In this document: in pieces, positions 44,301 to 55,200 of the stretch
Numbering within the stretch: the stretch's first letter is position 1
Layout: each line of letters starts with the position of its first letter
DNA from: Branchiostoma floridae
Taxonomy: Eukaryota > Chordata > Leptocardii > Amphioxiformes > Branchiostomatidae
DNA: 64,000 nt
Direction of reading: 5' to 3'
NCBI RefSeq assembly: GCF_000003815.2
Contig: NC_049986.1
Span: 22,130,030 to 22,194,029 of the forward strand
Made by a program: the position numbers and the translations under genes
Notes under the pieces: model-generated
Told to the model about the DNA's origin: nothing
Database searches by the model: none
What the model saw: the letters and a program-made list of their open reading frames with translations, nothing else

Positions 44301-47300
44301 TAATGGTTAACTGTGATCAGGGAATGTCTCAGGGTTTTTTTATTTCTCTGTAAGTCTCTTATTTTTATACCTCCTTTGTAGATTTCTATAACACTATTAT
44401 AAACTTGTAGCGCCCTTTACACACAGTATATGTATCCTGGGCCTCCCTAAAGCAATGAGAAAATATACAAGTTGATGACAAAATTGATAAACAGAAAAGA
44501 CAGTATCCCTAATTCTTTGTGTGCAAAGTTGAAAGGTTGCTGTGTCAAAGGTAGTAAGGTTATCGAAGGTGTTCAGAACCCCTCACCTGTCCCTTCTATG
44601 GCTATGCAGTATCTTTACCTTGGGGGCAAAGTTTAATGGTTGCAGAGGTTACAACTAAACGTTATCAAAGGTCTTGAGAACTCCTCACCTGCCCCTCATC
44701 TGGCTGCAGCATCTTCTCCTTGGTCCTCTGGATGGAGAGGCTGAGCTTGTTGATGGCCACTTGCAGCTCATTGGCCGACGAGAAGCCGCACTCCTCCAGG
44801 GCCCTCAGGAAGGAGTCATCATCATCATCTTCCATCAGCTCCTGGATGCTGAGCAGCTGCTGCAGCTTCTCCTGCTCAGCTGCCAGCTGGGGGCAAGGAT
44901 CAAAGGTTAGAGGTTAAATACTACAATACATCATGGTCCTCTATCAGCTCCTGGATGCTGAGCAGCTGCTGCAGCTTCTCCTGCTCTGCTGCCAGCTGGG
45001 GGCAAGGGTCAAAGGTTAAAGGTTATACTATACATCATGGTCCTCTATCAGCTGCTGGATGCTGAGCAGCTGCTGCAGCTTCTCCTGCTCTGCTGCAAGC
45101 TGGGGGCAAGGGTCAAAGGTGATTACTGTGAAACTGTGAAACTATGAACTGTGATCAGAAGTTCAGTTGAAAGGATTCTGACAGTGTGTTTTACATTCTT
45201 AGACTGAGCTTAAGCTTGAGGACAGAGTGTGGAGGTCATGAGAGTAAAAGGGCAGGCCAGAGTTTAAGAGGTTAAAGTTCACCTTCTGCTCCCTCCTCTT
45301 GGCGTTAATCTCCTGCAGCCTGCGGCCGGCCTGCTGCTTCCTCTTCTCCTTGTCCTCTGCGCTGACGGAGCTGGTGGGGAGGGGGGTGAAGGGCAGCTGG
45401 ATCTTGTGCACGTTCCTGTGGTAGTAGCTCAGGTCCGACCACCTGTGTAACTCCTCCATGTAGTCTACTGCGATGTAGCCATGGTCGTATAGCAGCTCCT
45501 GCAGGGGGCAGAGGGTAAAGGTCATAAGGGCAGAGGTTAATTGTTATGCAATGTTTCTTTAGTAGTGGCTCAGGTCTGACCACGTCTGTAACTGCACCAG
45601 GTAGTCTACTGTGCCAAGTCTGACCACCTGTGTAACTCCTCCATGTAGTCTACTGCGATGTAGCCATGGTCGTATAGCAACTCCTGAAGGGTTTAAAGGG
45701 TAAAAGTCATAAAGGCAAATTAAAGTTAAGTGTTATGCCATGTTGCTTTGTTAGTAGCTCAGGTCTGACCACGTACATATAACTGCACCAGGTAGTCTAC
45801 TGCAATGTTCTGTACTGCTGGGGGCAGAGAGTAAACTTCAAGAGGGCAGAGGGTAACGTTTAAAGTTGTGCATTTCCCTCACATGGTATTTCCGATTAGG
45901 CGACATCTGAACTGGAGTTTCTGCATATATGCAATCAATCAATCTGACCAATCAATCAATGAACAAATTTATATTAAACCAACCAATCAGTATCATCTTA
46001 CCTCTGAGCGAGTGAGTGTGATGGCAGCGAAGTGTGCCGGGTACTTCAGCTGGAACAGGCGGTGCATGTAACCGGTCGCCTGCCAGCCGCCCAGGTTCAT
46101 CCGCTTGCAGTTGGCTGCATCGAGCCTGCCGGCCACCAGGGGGAGTATGTGAGTGGTGTGGAAGCCGGAACAAACCAACATGGCATGGTCCAAGGCTGGA
46201 ATCAAGATTAGACATTACATATCAAGACAAAGCATTTCATTACTTAAGTGTTTGGACTATCTTACATTTTTATAAAAGTAGTCAAAACTGCTGGGAGACC
46301 GCTTATGGGACTGATAGAGTTTGGACTATGTGGACATGTACAGGTGGTTGCCATAGATAGGTTTGTCTAAGGGACCATCAAAAAGTGGTTATTGGCCAGG
46401 TGGTCCTTCTGTAGAGGTGGTTACTTGTAGAGCTTTGAGACTGTACATGTATCTTTTATGTTTTAGTTCTACAAAGAATCACAATGGTTCTAGGATAATA
46501 AATTTCTGACCTGCTTTTGGCTTGTTGTGATGCAGACTGAACAGTGCATCTACTCCATACGCCACCTTGGGCACATGGTAACACTCAAACAGCAGCTCTG
46601 ACATGTCTGAAATGGAAATGTTTTAAACAAATGAGTTTCATCCATACCTGCTTGCAAATACAACAGTCCTTGGAAATATTCACCTAGAATTCGTTATCAT
46701 CACTCCTAAACTAGAAAAGAGGTCAGCCTTTTGGAGAATCTTAAGTGGATACGTGAAATATAAATTTTTGCATCATTAAATGTATGTGAATTGGAAGAAA
46801 AATAAAAAGAAATGAAATCTTGGCTACTGTCTGTCAATGTTTTGTTGGTTTTTAGCCTTGTAAACATCCATAGTAGTAACCACTGGCTGAAACTGGTGTA
46901 GTAGTAAAAACGTCAGAGTGACATTTTTTAACTTTCAAGTATCTTCCAGACCAATACTAACTTTGTCTGCAGTAGTTGGGGTTACAGACAGTCTCTGTCA
47001 TGACCACAGGATGGTCCACACACCCTTCAGTGCTGATGCCCAGGCACACACTACAACAATACTTAAACTTTGTCTGCAGTAGTTATACACAGCCTCTGTC
47101 ATGACCACAGGGTGATCAGTGCTGATGCCCATGTACACTATACTACCTTTTTTCTGCATGTGGTTAAAGTACTCATACAGATGTACACATTACAACAATA
47201 CTAACTTTGTCTGCAGTAGTTTGGGTTACAGACAGCCTCCGTCATGACTACAGGATGATCCACACACCCTTCAGTGCTGACACCCAGGTGACTGAACAGG

Positions 47301-49122
47301 TAGTCAAACATCTGCTCCTGTAAGTCAAGAAAGCAGAGAGAGATGAGCACATAAGAAGGAAGCACAGTTCAGTTAAGTTCATCCTTATAAGAGGTGTCAT
47401 TAATGATGTTCGACCATGCATCTCTGTCTAGCATGGCGGCTAGCAGGTTGTGGTCCTTCAGACTGACCTCCTCCTCCTATACTTTTGTAAGTGTCAGGTA
47501 AGGAAGCACAAAGAGAAAGTACATAAGGCCATTACCAGACACAGCAAAGCAGAGAAAGTGACAACAACAACAACAATATGTAAGGTTACCAAGACAAGGT
47601 AAATAAATAACAAAAAAATAAGTCACACTATCCCCACCTGCATGTCGTAATGTGTGACCACCTGTCCGTCAAACTGTGTCTTGAGCAGCCATCTCACCAC
47701 CTCGATGTTACTGATGTCATTCCCGATCTGTACGTCTGTCTCCTTCTTACCACGCCCCTTCGCCATCACGTTCTTAAAGATGAGTCGAGGTTCCTTGTCC
47801 GACGCCCAGCCAGCCTTACACTGGTAAGAGCCTAAAGACACAAACAAGAATCATATCTTCTTACTTGATAATGTGTCCAGTGGTTAGCAACCACTTTAAT
47901 ATAAGATCTATAGTATAGATGACAAGACTCCTGTTGCCCAGCCTTACACAAGTATGAGCCAAAAGACACAAGAATAATAAAATAACTGAACAAGGAGCCT
48001 TAAAAGCTTACTGATATAAAGCGCCTTCTTAGTACTTATACTTGTACCATAATATTGTGTCCGTATCAGTGTTAACAGTCAGGTTAATTAATATGAGTAC
48101 AATATATTATCAAATTTTTGCTTCAAAATTGACCGTATTTTAATTAATATTATGAAGGAACTTCTTCTTTTATCTTACCATTGTCTATAATGAGTGGAGT
48201 CTTCCCTGCCCTGAGGGATTCTGGGTAGGTGTAGTAGGGATCAGGCTGGGTCTTCACATCCTTGAAGGTGAAAACGTTAACAGCCTGGGGCTGATCCGAC
48301 TCTGGGTGGGAGAGGGAGACATGCATCAATGAAGGTTAGACATCTAGCTATACAGGCTTTTCATTGACGTCATACTAATTATAAGTTTAATCCTCTAACG
48401 ACCATGTTGGTGGATAATTGAATTGAGCAATAGCATCTTCGTATGGTTTACAGACGTACGCTGTAATCCAACATGGTGCAGGTGATGTCAAATGAAAAGC
48501 CTGTGTATAAGTGTATTACTACTAGTAAAGGTTTCTAAACAGACATTTCAATTCAAAGTGCATTTATTGTCTTTTAGTTTTATTGAGTCATCAAGTTGCA
48601 GTCACTGATGGAAGACAGCAGATGCTGTCTGAAACGTCTGACCGTTTACAAAACTTATCCAGGTAACTTCATATAAGGTAAATTCATATTTAAGTATTTG
48701 AGACATTTGGTTTTGATGAGTAAAATCAAGTAATTTTTTAAAAATCTCTTGGTTTGTTTACATTTTGTCTCGAGTATTTAAGTTGATTAACTTGCAGTTA
48801 CCAAAAGCTTACATATCTTGATTTTCTGTTTGCTTCTAAGATTATGCTGTATCACAAACCAAGGACGTTTGATTGAAGAACAAACAAATTTGCCAGCTGA
48901 TACGCTGTCTGAGCTTGCTTGCCGGCCCTCCCTCCCCGACATATAAAGAAAATAATTTACTACGAATTTGAATCGCTTCGTCAGAAATATACTAGACAAA
49001 AATGACAAGTGTGATCTCAACTTCCACTTCTTTGTAGAAAACAATATGTAAACGACGTCAATAGCGCCAAATACGACAAAATATCACGAGAAACACCCAC
49101 CCTGATTTGTAGCTGCCGCCAT
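41305..49122 (-). CDS. ACTR5: actin-related protein 5 (INO80 complex subunit), complete
   Basis: Actin-fold subunit of the INO80 chromatin remodeller, nuclear. Fifteen exons join in phase to 661 codons (human about 607): 49122-49101, 48301-48179, 47831-47638, 47317-47206, 46606-46511, 46195-46002, 45498-45283, 44886-44689, 44278-44120, 43770-43666, 43242-43151, 42950-42867, 42536-42419, 41947-41836, 41465-41305. Landmarks: [15 protein letters not shown] (phosphate loop), [20 protein letters not shown], the LNLGG-like [31 protein letters not shown] near the end, and C-terminus NLYIPTPK. Exons 7-11 encode the long charged, coiled-coil-like insertion that distinguishes Arp5 from actin ([29 protein letters not shown]). 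Five exon borders carry partial tandem copies. It is divergent from GNL1, with 128 bp between start codons. Confidence 0.95.
43243..43410 (-). repeat. copies of ACTR5 exon 11 acceptor edge
   Basis: The exon edge with its acceptor (plus strand CACTGTCACTGTCACCTTCC, then taCTCTGTAATAAACAAA) recurs in increasingly altered form at about 43281-43315, 43328-43370 and 43380-43415. The unit is about 47-52 bp. All copies are on the intron side. Confidence 0.85.
44925..45125 (-). repeat. two copies of ACTR5 exon 8 acceptor edge
   Basis: Units ending GCCAGCTGGGGGCAAGGGTCA (plus) and preceded by TCAGCTCCTGGATGCTGAGC...CTCCTGCTCTGC recur at about 44938-45010 and 45045-45118, directly upstream of the real exon (first base 44886). 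The copies keep the acceptor and reading frame. Changes include a synonymous GCT to GCA in both copies. Confidence 0.93.
45540..45810 (-). repeat. copies of ACTR5 exon 7 acceptor edge
   Basis: The block GTCTGACCACCTGTGTAACT..GTAGCCATGGTCGTATAGCA (about 45605-45685) copies the start of exon 7 (first base 45498). Differences there, such as TCG to TCA and CTG to TTG, are synonymous. Two shorter, more diverged copies flank it at about 45565-45615 and 45755-45805. Confidence 0.88.
46950..47140 (-). repeat. two copies of ACTR5 exon 4 donor edge
   Basis: actaac-TTTGTCTGCAGTAGTTxGGG and ACAGxCTCxGTCATGACxACAG (plus) recur at about 46955-47050 and 47073-47130, downstream of exon 4 (47206-47317) in intron 4. 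The nearer copy has lost about 20 bp and the farther keeps more exon sequence. Confidence 0.88.
47929..47985 (-). repeat. copy of ACTR5 exon 3 acceptor edge
   Basis: GCCCAGCCTTACACAAGTAT-GAGCC-AAAAGACACAAGAAT repeats the exon 3 start with its acceptor (real first base 47831), about 108 bp upstream in intron 2. Part of the exon sequence and the acceptor AG (ctaaag to caaaag) have changed. Confidence 0.75.
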
Positions 49123-49250
49123 GACGGTTCATATCAGGTCAGAGGTTAGAGGTCAGGATAACATGGCTGCCCGATGGACATTTCCAGAACTCCGGAGAAA
49201 GTTGTTATTTTTCCCGCCGTAAGTTGAGGTTTGTGTGAGTTTTGGCAGCG
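49123..49250. promoter_or_regulatory. 128-bp bidirectional promoter of ACTR5 and GNL1
   Basis: This DNA separates two divergent start codons. It contains two AGGTCA half-sites 8 bp apart (49136-49141, 49150-49155), a YY1-like AACATGGCTGC (49160-49170) and an E2F-like TTTTTCCCGCC (49207-49217). The ACTR5 ATG itself sits in ATGGCGGC, another YY1-type motif. No TATA box. Both 5' UTRs must be very short. Confidence 0.6.
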
Positions 49251-52200
49251 ATGCCGAGAAAGAAGCCATTTAGTGCTAAACAGAAGAAGAAACAGCTACG
49301 GGATAAGAGAGAGCGAAAGAAAGGTGCGCGTTTTAATGTGTGTTTGTGTGTTCGAACATGTTCAAGTTCAAGAAGGGGGAGGGGTGTGTCTTCTACTGCA
49401 TCTGGCCAGAGATATTGACGTTCATTAAGTACATTCCATATTTTTTTGTGTTGTTTATATTTCAGTATTTTTTCTTGACTGTAATTTAGATTGCCATGTG
49501 ATTATGAGTAATGAAAGTATGAAGTAATTTGTTATTCCTCTGCAATAACTCCTAATAATTATTGTTATTCTGTTGACTAGTTTTACTCATTATGGTGATC
49601 ATGTACAGTCAAACCTATGTTAGCGGCCACCTTTGCATAGCGACCACCAACTGACCATTGCGGTCACTTTTTGTTGTTCCCTTGGATTTTTCCCATTGAC
49701 CTTTATAAGCATTTAGAAATAGTCTATACTTAATAGCGGCCACCTGTCCAACGCAGCCACGGCCACACGATTTCTTGGTCCCTTTGATAGATACAGAAAC
49801 ACTGTATATTGCGGTCATACAGCGGCCATATGTCATCCTGCTCCAAGTTTAAAATCATAGTTTGCGAGGATTTGGAGTTCTCGACAGGGTGATTTTGGTG
49901 GTAGCGGAATAACACACATGCCTTGAACGTTAGAGCGTAAGCCTCCTGAAGACTGTTACGTTGAAAAAACATATTTGATTCCGTGTCCAACAGAGAGAAC
50001 AGATGGGGTCAAAGTTCAGAACCTGACCTACAGTGATGATGAAGGTCAGGAGTCAGAGGTCACCAGTGTGCCCAGTAATGAGACGGTTGATGTGAGGAGA
50101 ATAAATGAGCAGCCAGTCTTCCTGAAGCCTGGAGAAAAGGGATATGATCCGAACAGGTGGGAGTTTGTTAAACTTTATTATTTGTTGGTTGCTGTTAATA
50201 AGATGCAGAGTTATCTCAAGGACCTGTCCTTCCATCCTATGACAGAAATTTGCCTAGGGATGGAAATAAATTCACCGCATCTGTTCCATATGTTTGAACT
50301 TCATGACATAAAATTGGAGTGTTTTCATGTATGATGTAAGCTTAAAATGACGGAATTAACAACAGAAATTGATGATATGGGCTCCCAAGCAAAAAATACA
50401 TGTTAGTGGGATGGGGAAAAATGTTGGAGACAGCCCTAATTAATGAGATGCATGTTTGATAATGTCCATAAGGTCTGGAAATTTAGTCTCACAAGGTGAT
50501 GATATTCTAGATTGGTCAGTGTATTTAAAGATAGTCCTTATTTCAACTTTTATTTTTCTTGAAATGTGTTATTCATCATGTTGAAAAGAAAATAAAGCCT
50601 TTATTTAAACTTTGCCCCACAGATATCGGCTGCACTTCATGAAGGAGTCCCGGGCTGAAATCGAGAGGAGGAAGAAAATAGCTCGGGAAAAGGTCATCAG
50701 TCAGGTGTCAGAGGTTAGTGACCCACAGGTCATTTCAGAGTAAACGTTGCTGATATTTTATTTAAATTCATAGATAAAAGGAAACAGTGATAGTCTGTTT
50801 CAGAGCTCTTTTGGACTTGAAGTAAACTTTCAGGAGCCAGGGTTCTATTATATCGTTGCTAGTTATGTCATTTATATTATCAATTTTTTTTGATATGTCT
50901 ATTCTTGTTTGTTTTGCACCTGTAGACAGACTTAGAAGTTGCAATAGAAGACATCTACCAGCCAGGTTCAGGTAAGCACTTCTGAGGTACTTCGCTATCA
51001 TTGCAGAATTTTGAAAGATATAAATATTATAATGCATGAGAGTCTGGACCTTCTTTACTTCTGAACAAGTACCTGTCAAATAGACAAAGGTATATTATAA
51101 GAGATGAGATCAGAGTCCTTAGACCTTGTTTCTTCTTCCATGGCATGCCCAGTCCTAGACATGCCCAAGCGACCACCGTGGACCTTCAGAGAGTCCAAGG
51201 GTCATCTGGAACAGAAGGAGGAGACCTACTTCCTGACCTACCTGGAGAAAATCTACAGCACCTACACTGTGGATAGACTCAGCTACTTTGAACACAACTT
51301 AGAGGTCAGGAAAGTTCTTATTCATAGGAGTAAGTTTACTCTAACCATAAACTCTAAACTTTAACCCCTAATCCCTAGCCCTACCATATCTGCACTGTAG
51401 ACACACTCAGCTACTTTGAAAACAATTTAGAGGTCAGGATAGCTTCTTAATCTGAACTGTTGGATTAACTGTTATTTTGAACACAATTTACAGGTCAGTT
51501 ATCATTTTTTTTGGTAATCCAGTGATAAAAATCTTCTGAGTTCCATGCTCTTTAAAGTATGGAAATAGTTTTAAAAAGGCCTTTGCTGACTGCAGTCTTT
51601 ATATTTGTTCCCTGCTACAGACATGGAGACAACTCTGGAGAGTTCTGGAGATTTCTGACATCATCCTACTGATCACAGACATCAGGCACCCGGTAAGTCT
51701 GTTACCATGGAAACTGTTGTTGTGTTACCATGCAAACCATTTTTGCTTAATGAATGTTTTCTATTTTAATGGGAACTTTTGTTGTTCTGTCACCATGAAA
51801 CTGGTTGCTGAGCAAGTCTCTTACCGGTATCCCAGTGAATGATATAATAGATCAATCTAGCACCCAATGAACTCTTGTTGCTAAGCAACACTGTTGTTCT
51901 ATTGCAGGTTCTCCACTTCTCCCCAGCTCTGTACGACTATGTTACCTCGGAGCTGGGAAAGTCTCTTGTCCTGGTGCTGAATAAGATCGACCTGGCACCC
52001 AGTACTAGCTGTTGCTAAGCAGAACTTTGGTTATTACAGAGCTGTTCTTGCTAAGCAACTGTTGTTCTGTTCCAGGTTCTCCACTTCTCCCCAGCTCTGT
52101 ACGACTATGTCACCTCGGAGCTGGGAAAGTCTCTCGTTCTGGTGCTGAATAAGATCGACCTGGTACCCCTGTACTGTTACCATAGAACTGTTGTTGCTAA

Positions 52201-55200
52201 GCAACACTGTTGTTCTGTTTTCAGGTTCTCCACTTCTCCCCAGCTCTGTACGACTATGTCACCTCGGAGTTAGGCAAGTCTCTTGTCCTGGTGCTGAATA
52301 AGATCAACCTGGCGCCCTGTACTGTTGTTCTGTTACCATAGAATTGTTGTTACTAAGCAACACTGTTGTTCTGTTTCAGGTTCTCCACTTCTCCCCAGCT
52401 CTGTACGACTATGTTACCACGGAGCTGGGAAAGTCTCTCGTCCTGGTGCTGAATAAGATCGACCTGGCGCCCCCTGCGTTGGTCGTGGCCTGGCGCAGCT
52501 ACTTCAAGTCCAAGTTCCCGCAGGTGGAGGTCGTCTGTTTCACCTCCTTCCCCAAGGAGCACTCTGAGGATGAGAAGGACCCAGGAGCGGGTCTGAAACA
52601 TTTCATGACTCTTAAGAAATCTTAATAAGCAATTTGTATGGCAAAGGATTTCACTAATACTTACTGCCATTGCTCCTTTGTTGGACAATGGCCAGAAGCT
52701 CATATCAAAGTAGGTGTATGTTTATATATTTTTGTCAATGTTGCTTTGAGTGGTGCCCAAGGTTGTTGTACAAAAATTGTGGGAAATTAATTGAAAACTT
52801 TGCCATCTTTTGTTGATATGTCATGTTCTGGTGTCATCCTTGAAACAAGCTGTGTCTTTAAGTCTTCCACAGTCCTCCTTCATATCCTTTCATCTCCCGT
52901 TCCTCAGTACTACAGAAGAAGCGTCGACGCCCAGGTCGTGACACGAAGGCTGTCGGGCCCAGAGAGCTGCTGGAGGCTTGTGAGAAAATCTGTAATGGGA
53001 GAGGTCAGTTTACTGGTTTGTTAGTAAGAACAGACTGGTATGTCAAAGTATATACTCATTATATAATATGTTATACATTGTAGCCAAAGAATCTGTAGAA
53101 AAGCAAACCAGAGATTTTAACATTAATTTGGTCTGCAATGCAGGTCTATTATTGCCAAATTTAGATGTTTACACTTTGCACATCTAAATTTAGGGTCATG
53201 TCGCGTAACTGCAGAGCATTTCGCCCAGAACCCAATGACTCTGGGTTCAAATTCTGTCATGTGCCATGATTGGAAATTAGGCACTGAACACAACTTTACC
53301 CAATATTCCACCCAGGGGTAAGAATGGTACCTGACTTCGGTTGGCTGGGAGGAGAGGGTTGCGCTACTGTGTCCTAGACACAGGTTTATAACAACCTACT
53401 GTCCCCATGGGCAAAAAGGCTATAGGACTACCTTGACCTTTATCTAGTAGACCTTTTTTTTACTTTGTACATCCACAGTTGATCTGCAGAGCTGGGCAGA
53501 GAAGATCACAGCTACAGAAGCTGGTGGGGAGACAGATGATGACAAGGACATGGACACCAGTGTGCCAAATCCACCCGAGGAGACTGAGCAGGACAGCAGC
53601 TCCCCCTACCTGCAGTTCCGGGATGGGGTACTGACTATAGGATGTGTGGGTGAGCTCATGTCATTGCTGTTGTGATGTTGCCTGTCTGTGGATACAGAAT
53701 TGCATTTTACTTTATCTTGTGTTCTTTGCTCTGTGCAATGGCCTAGGGAAAGAGTCTTCCATTCCAAAGGTTTGGGGTTCAAACCTTGGCCAATTTGTAA
53801 CAGTGGGGTTCAATTGCCACCAACAGACCAGTCTAAGGGGTCTGCACCTTTTAGCTGTCATAACAATAATTAGAATTGTGCATACTGCTTTCTCTGCTTG
53901 GCAGTCAGCTCTCATGAGAAAGAGTACACGTGCAAGTATGTGATATTTGAACACACCGATACCTGTGTGGCACAAGGCCTGTACAAAAGCTGCTCTATAT
54001 TATGCACCAAAAGATGTGGGGATGACTTAGACTAATGTTTTCTTTGCATGTTTTTTCTTTAAAAAAAATCAGTGATAAGAAGATGACTGTATGCATAACT
54101 TTCTACTGCTAACTCATTGTTTTGTTTCTTTTTATTTGAACAAAATTAATGTTTAACATGCCCCCCTCCCCCTCCTTTCCAGGACACCCGAATGTGGGCA
54201 AGTCCTCATTGATGAATGGACTGGTGGGGTCAAAGGTGAGGAATTTTAACATTCAGCTTTATACAGCTGCAACACGTCCTTACATTCTGTGATTGGTTGC
54301 TCTATAACTGTACATACATCAACTTCCTATGTTATAAAGGCACTCTTTTGGTACAACAACTGAGTGACTGTGTTCAAGCAATGTCACATACATGTATCAT
54401 TGCCATGTCATAGTAGTGCCTTTCTTTAAATATCCTGTCATCAATGCAAGTCTGGGTATCATTTGTACCATCAATATTGTGTGGCCTGCCATAACATCTG
54501 TCCCCCTGTCCAGGTTGTGAGTACCTCCCGCACCCCCGGCCACACCAAGCACTTCCAGACCATCTTCCTCACCCCGACTGTAAAGCTGTGTGACTCACCT
54601 GGACTCATCTTCCCTTCACTCACTGACAAGCAGCTACAGGTCAGGGGTTACAGGTCATAGGTTATAGATTTACAGGTCAGGCTGTGTGACTCACCTGGAC
54701 TCATCTTCCCTTCACTCACAGACAAGCAGCTACAGGTCAGGGGTTACATGTCATGGGTTATTACAGGTTACAGGTCATAGGTTATAGTGGTCAGGTTATG
54801 TGACTCACCTGGACTTATCTTCCTTTCACTCACAGACAAACAGCTACAGGTCAGGGGTTAGATGTCATAGGTTATTACAGGTTAGTAAGGTTCGGGGCAT
54901 GTACGGCTGTGTGACTCACCTGGACTCATCTTCCCTTCACTCACAGGTCAGGGGTTATGGGTCATAACCATTTGCATGTCAGAATTATATGTTCAGGTCA
55001 TATAACAGGTCAGAGATTAAAGGCCAAGATTTGAACACTCAGCTGTTTGTCTTGTTGGGGATTATATTCCCTTCACTCACACACAAGCATTTACAGGTCA
55101 TGAGGATATAATTATAAAGTCAAGGGTTATAGTTCATGGTTCATCTAAAATGTGACTGCTAAATGGTAATCTAACAATGGACAATTCCTTAAGGTTTACT

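Noticed and set aside
51901-52373. mutually exclusive alternative exons in GNL1
   Set aside because: The upstream units contain only the 5' part of exon 7 and lack its 3' half and donor, so they cannot substitute for it.
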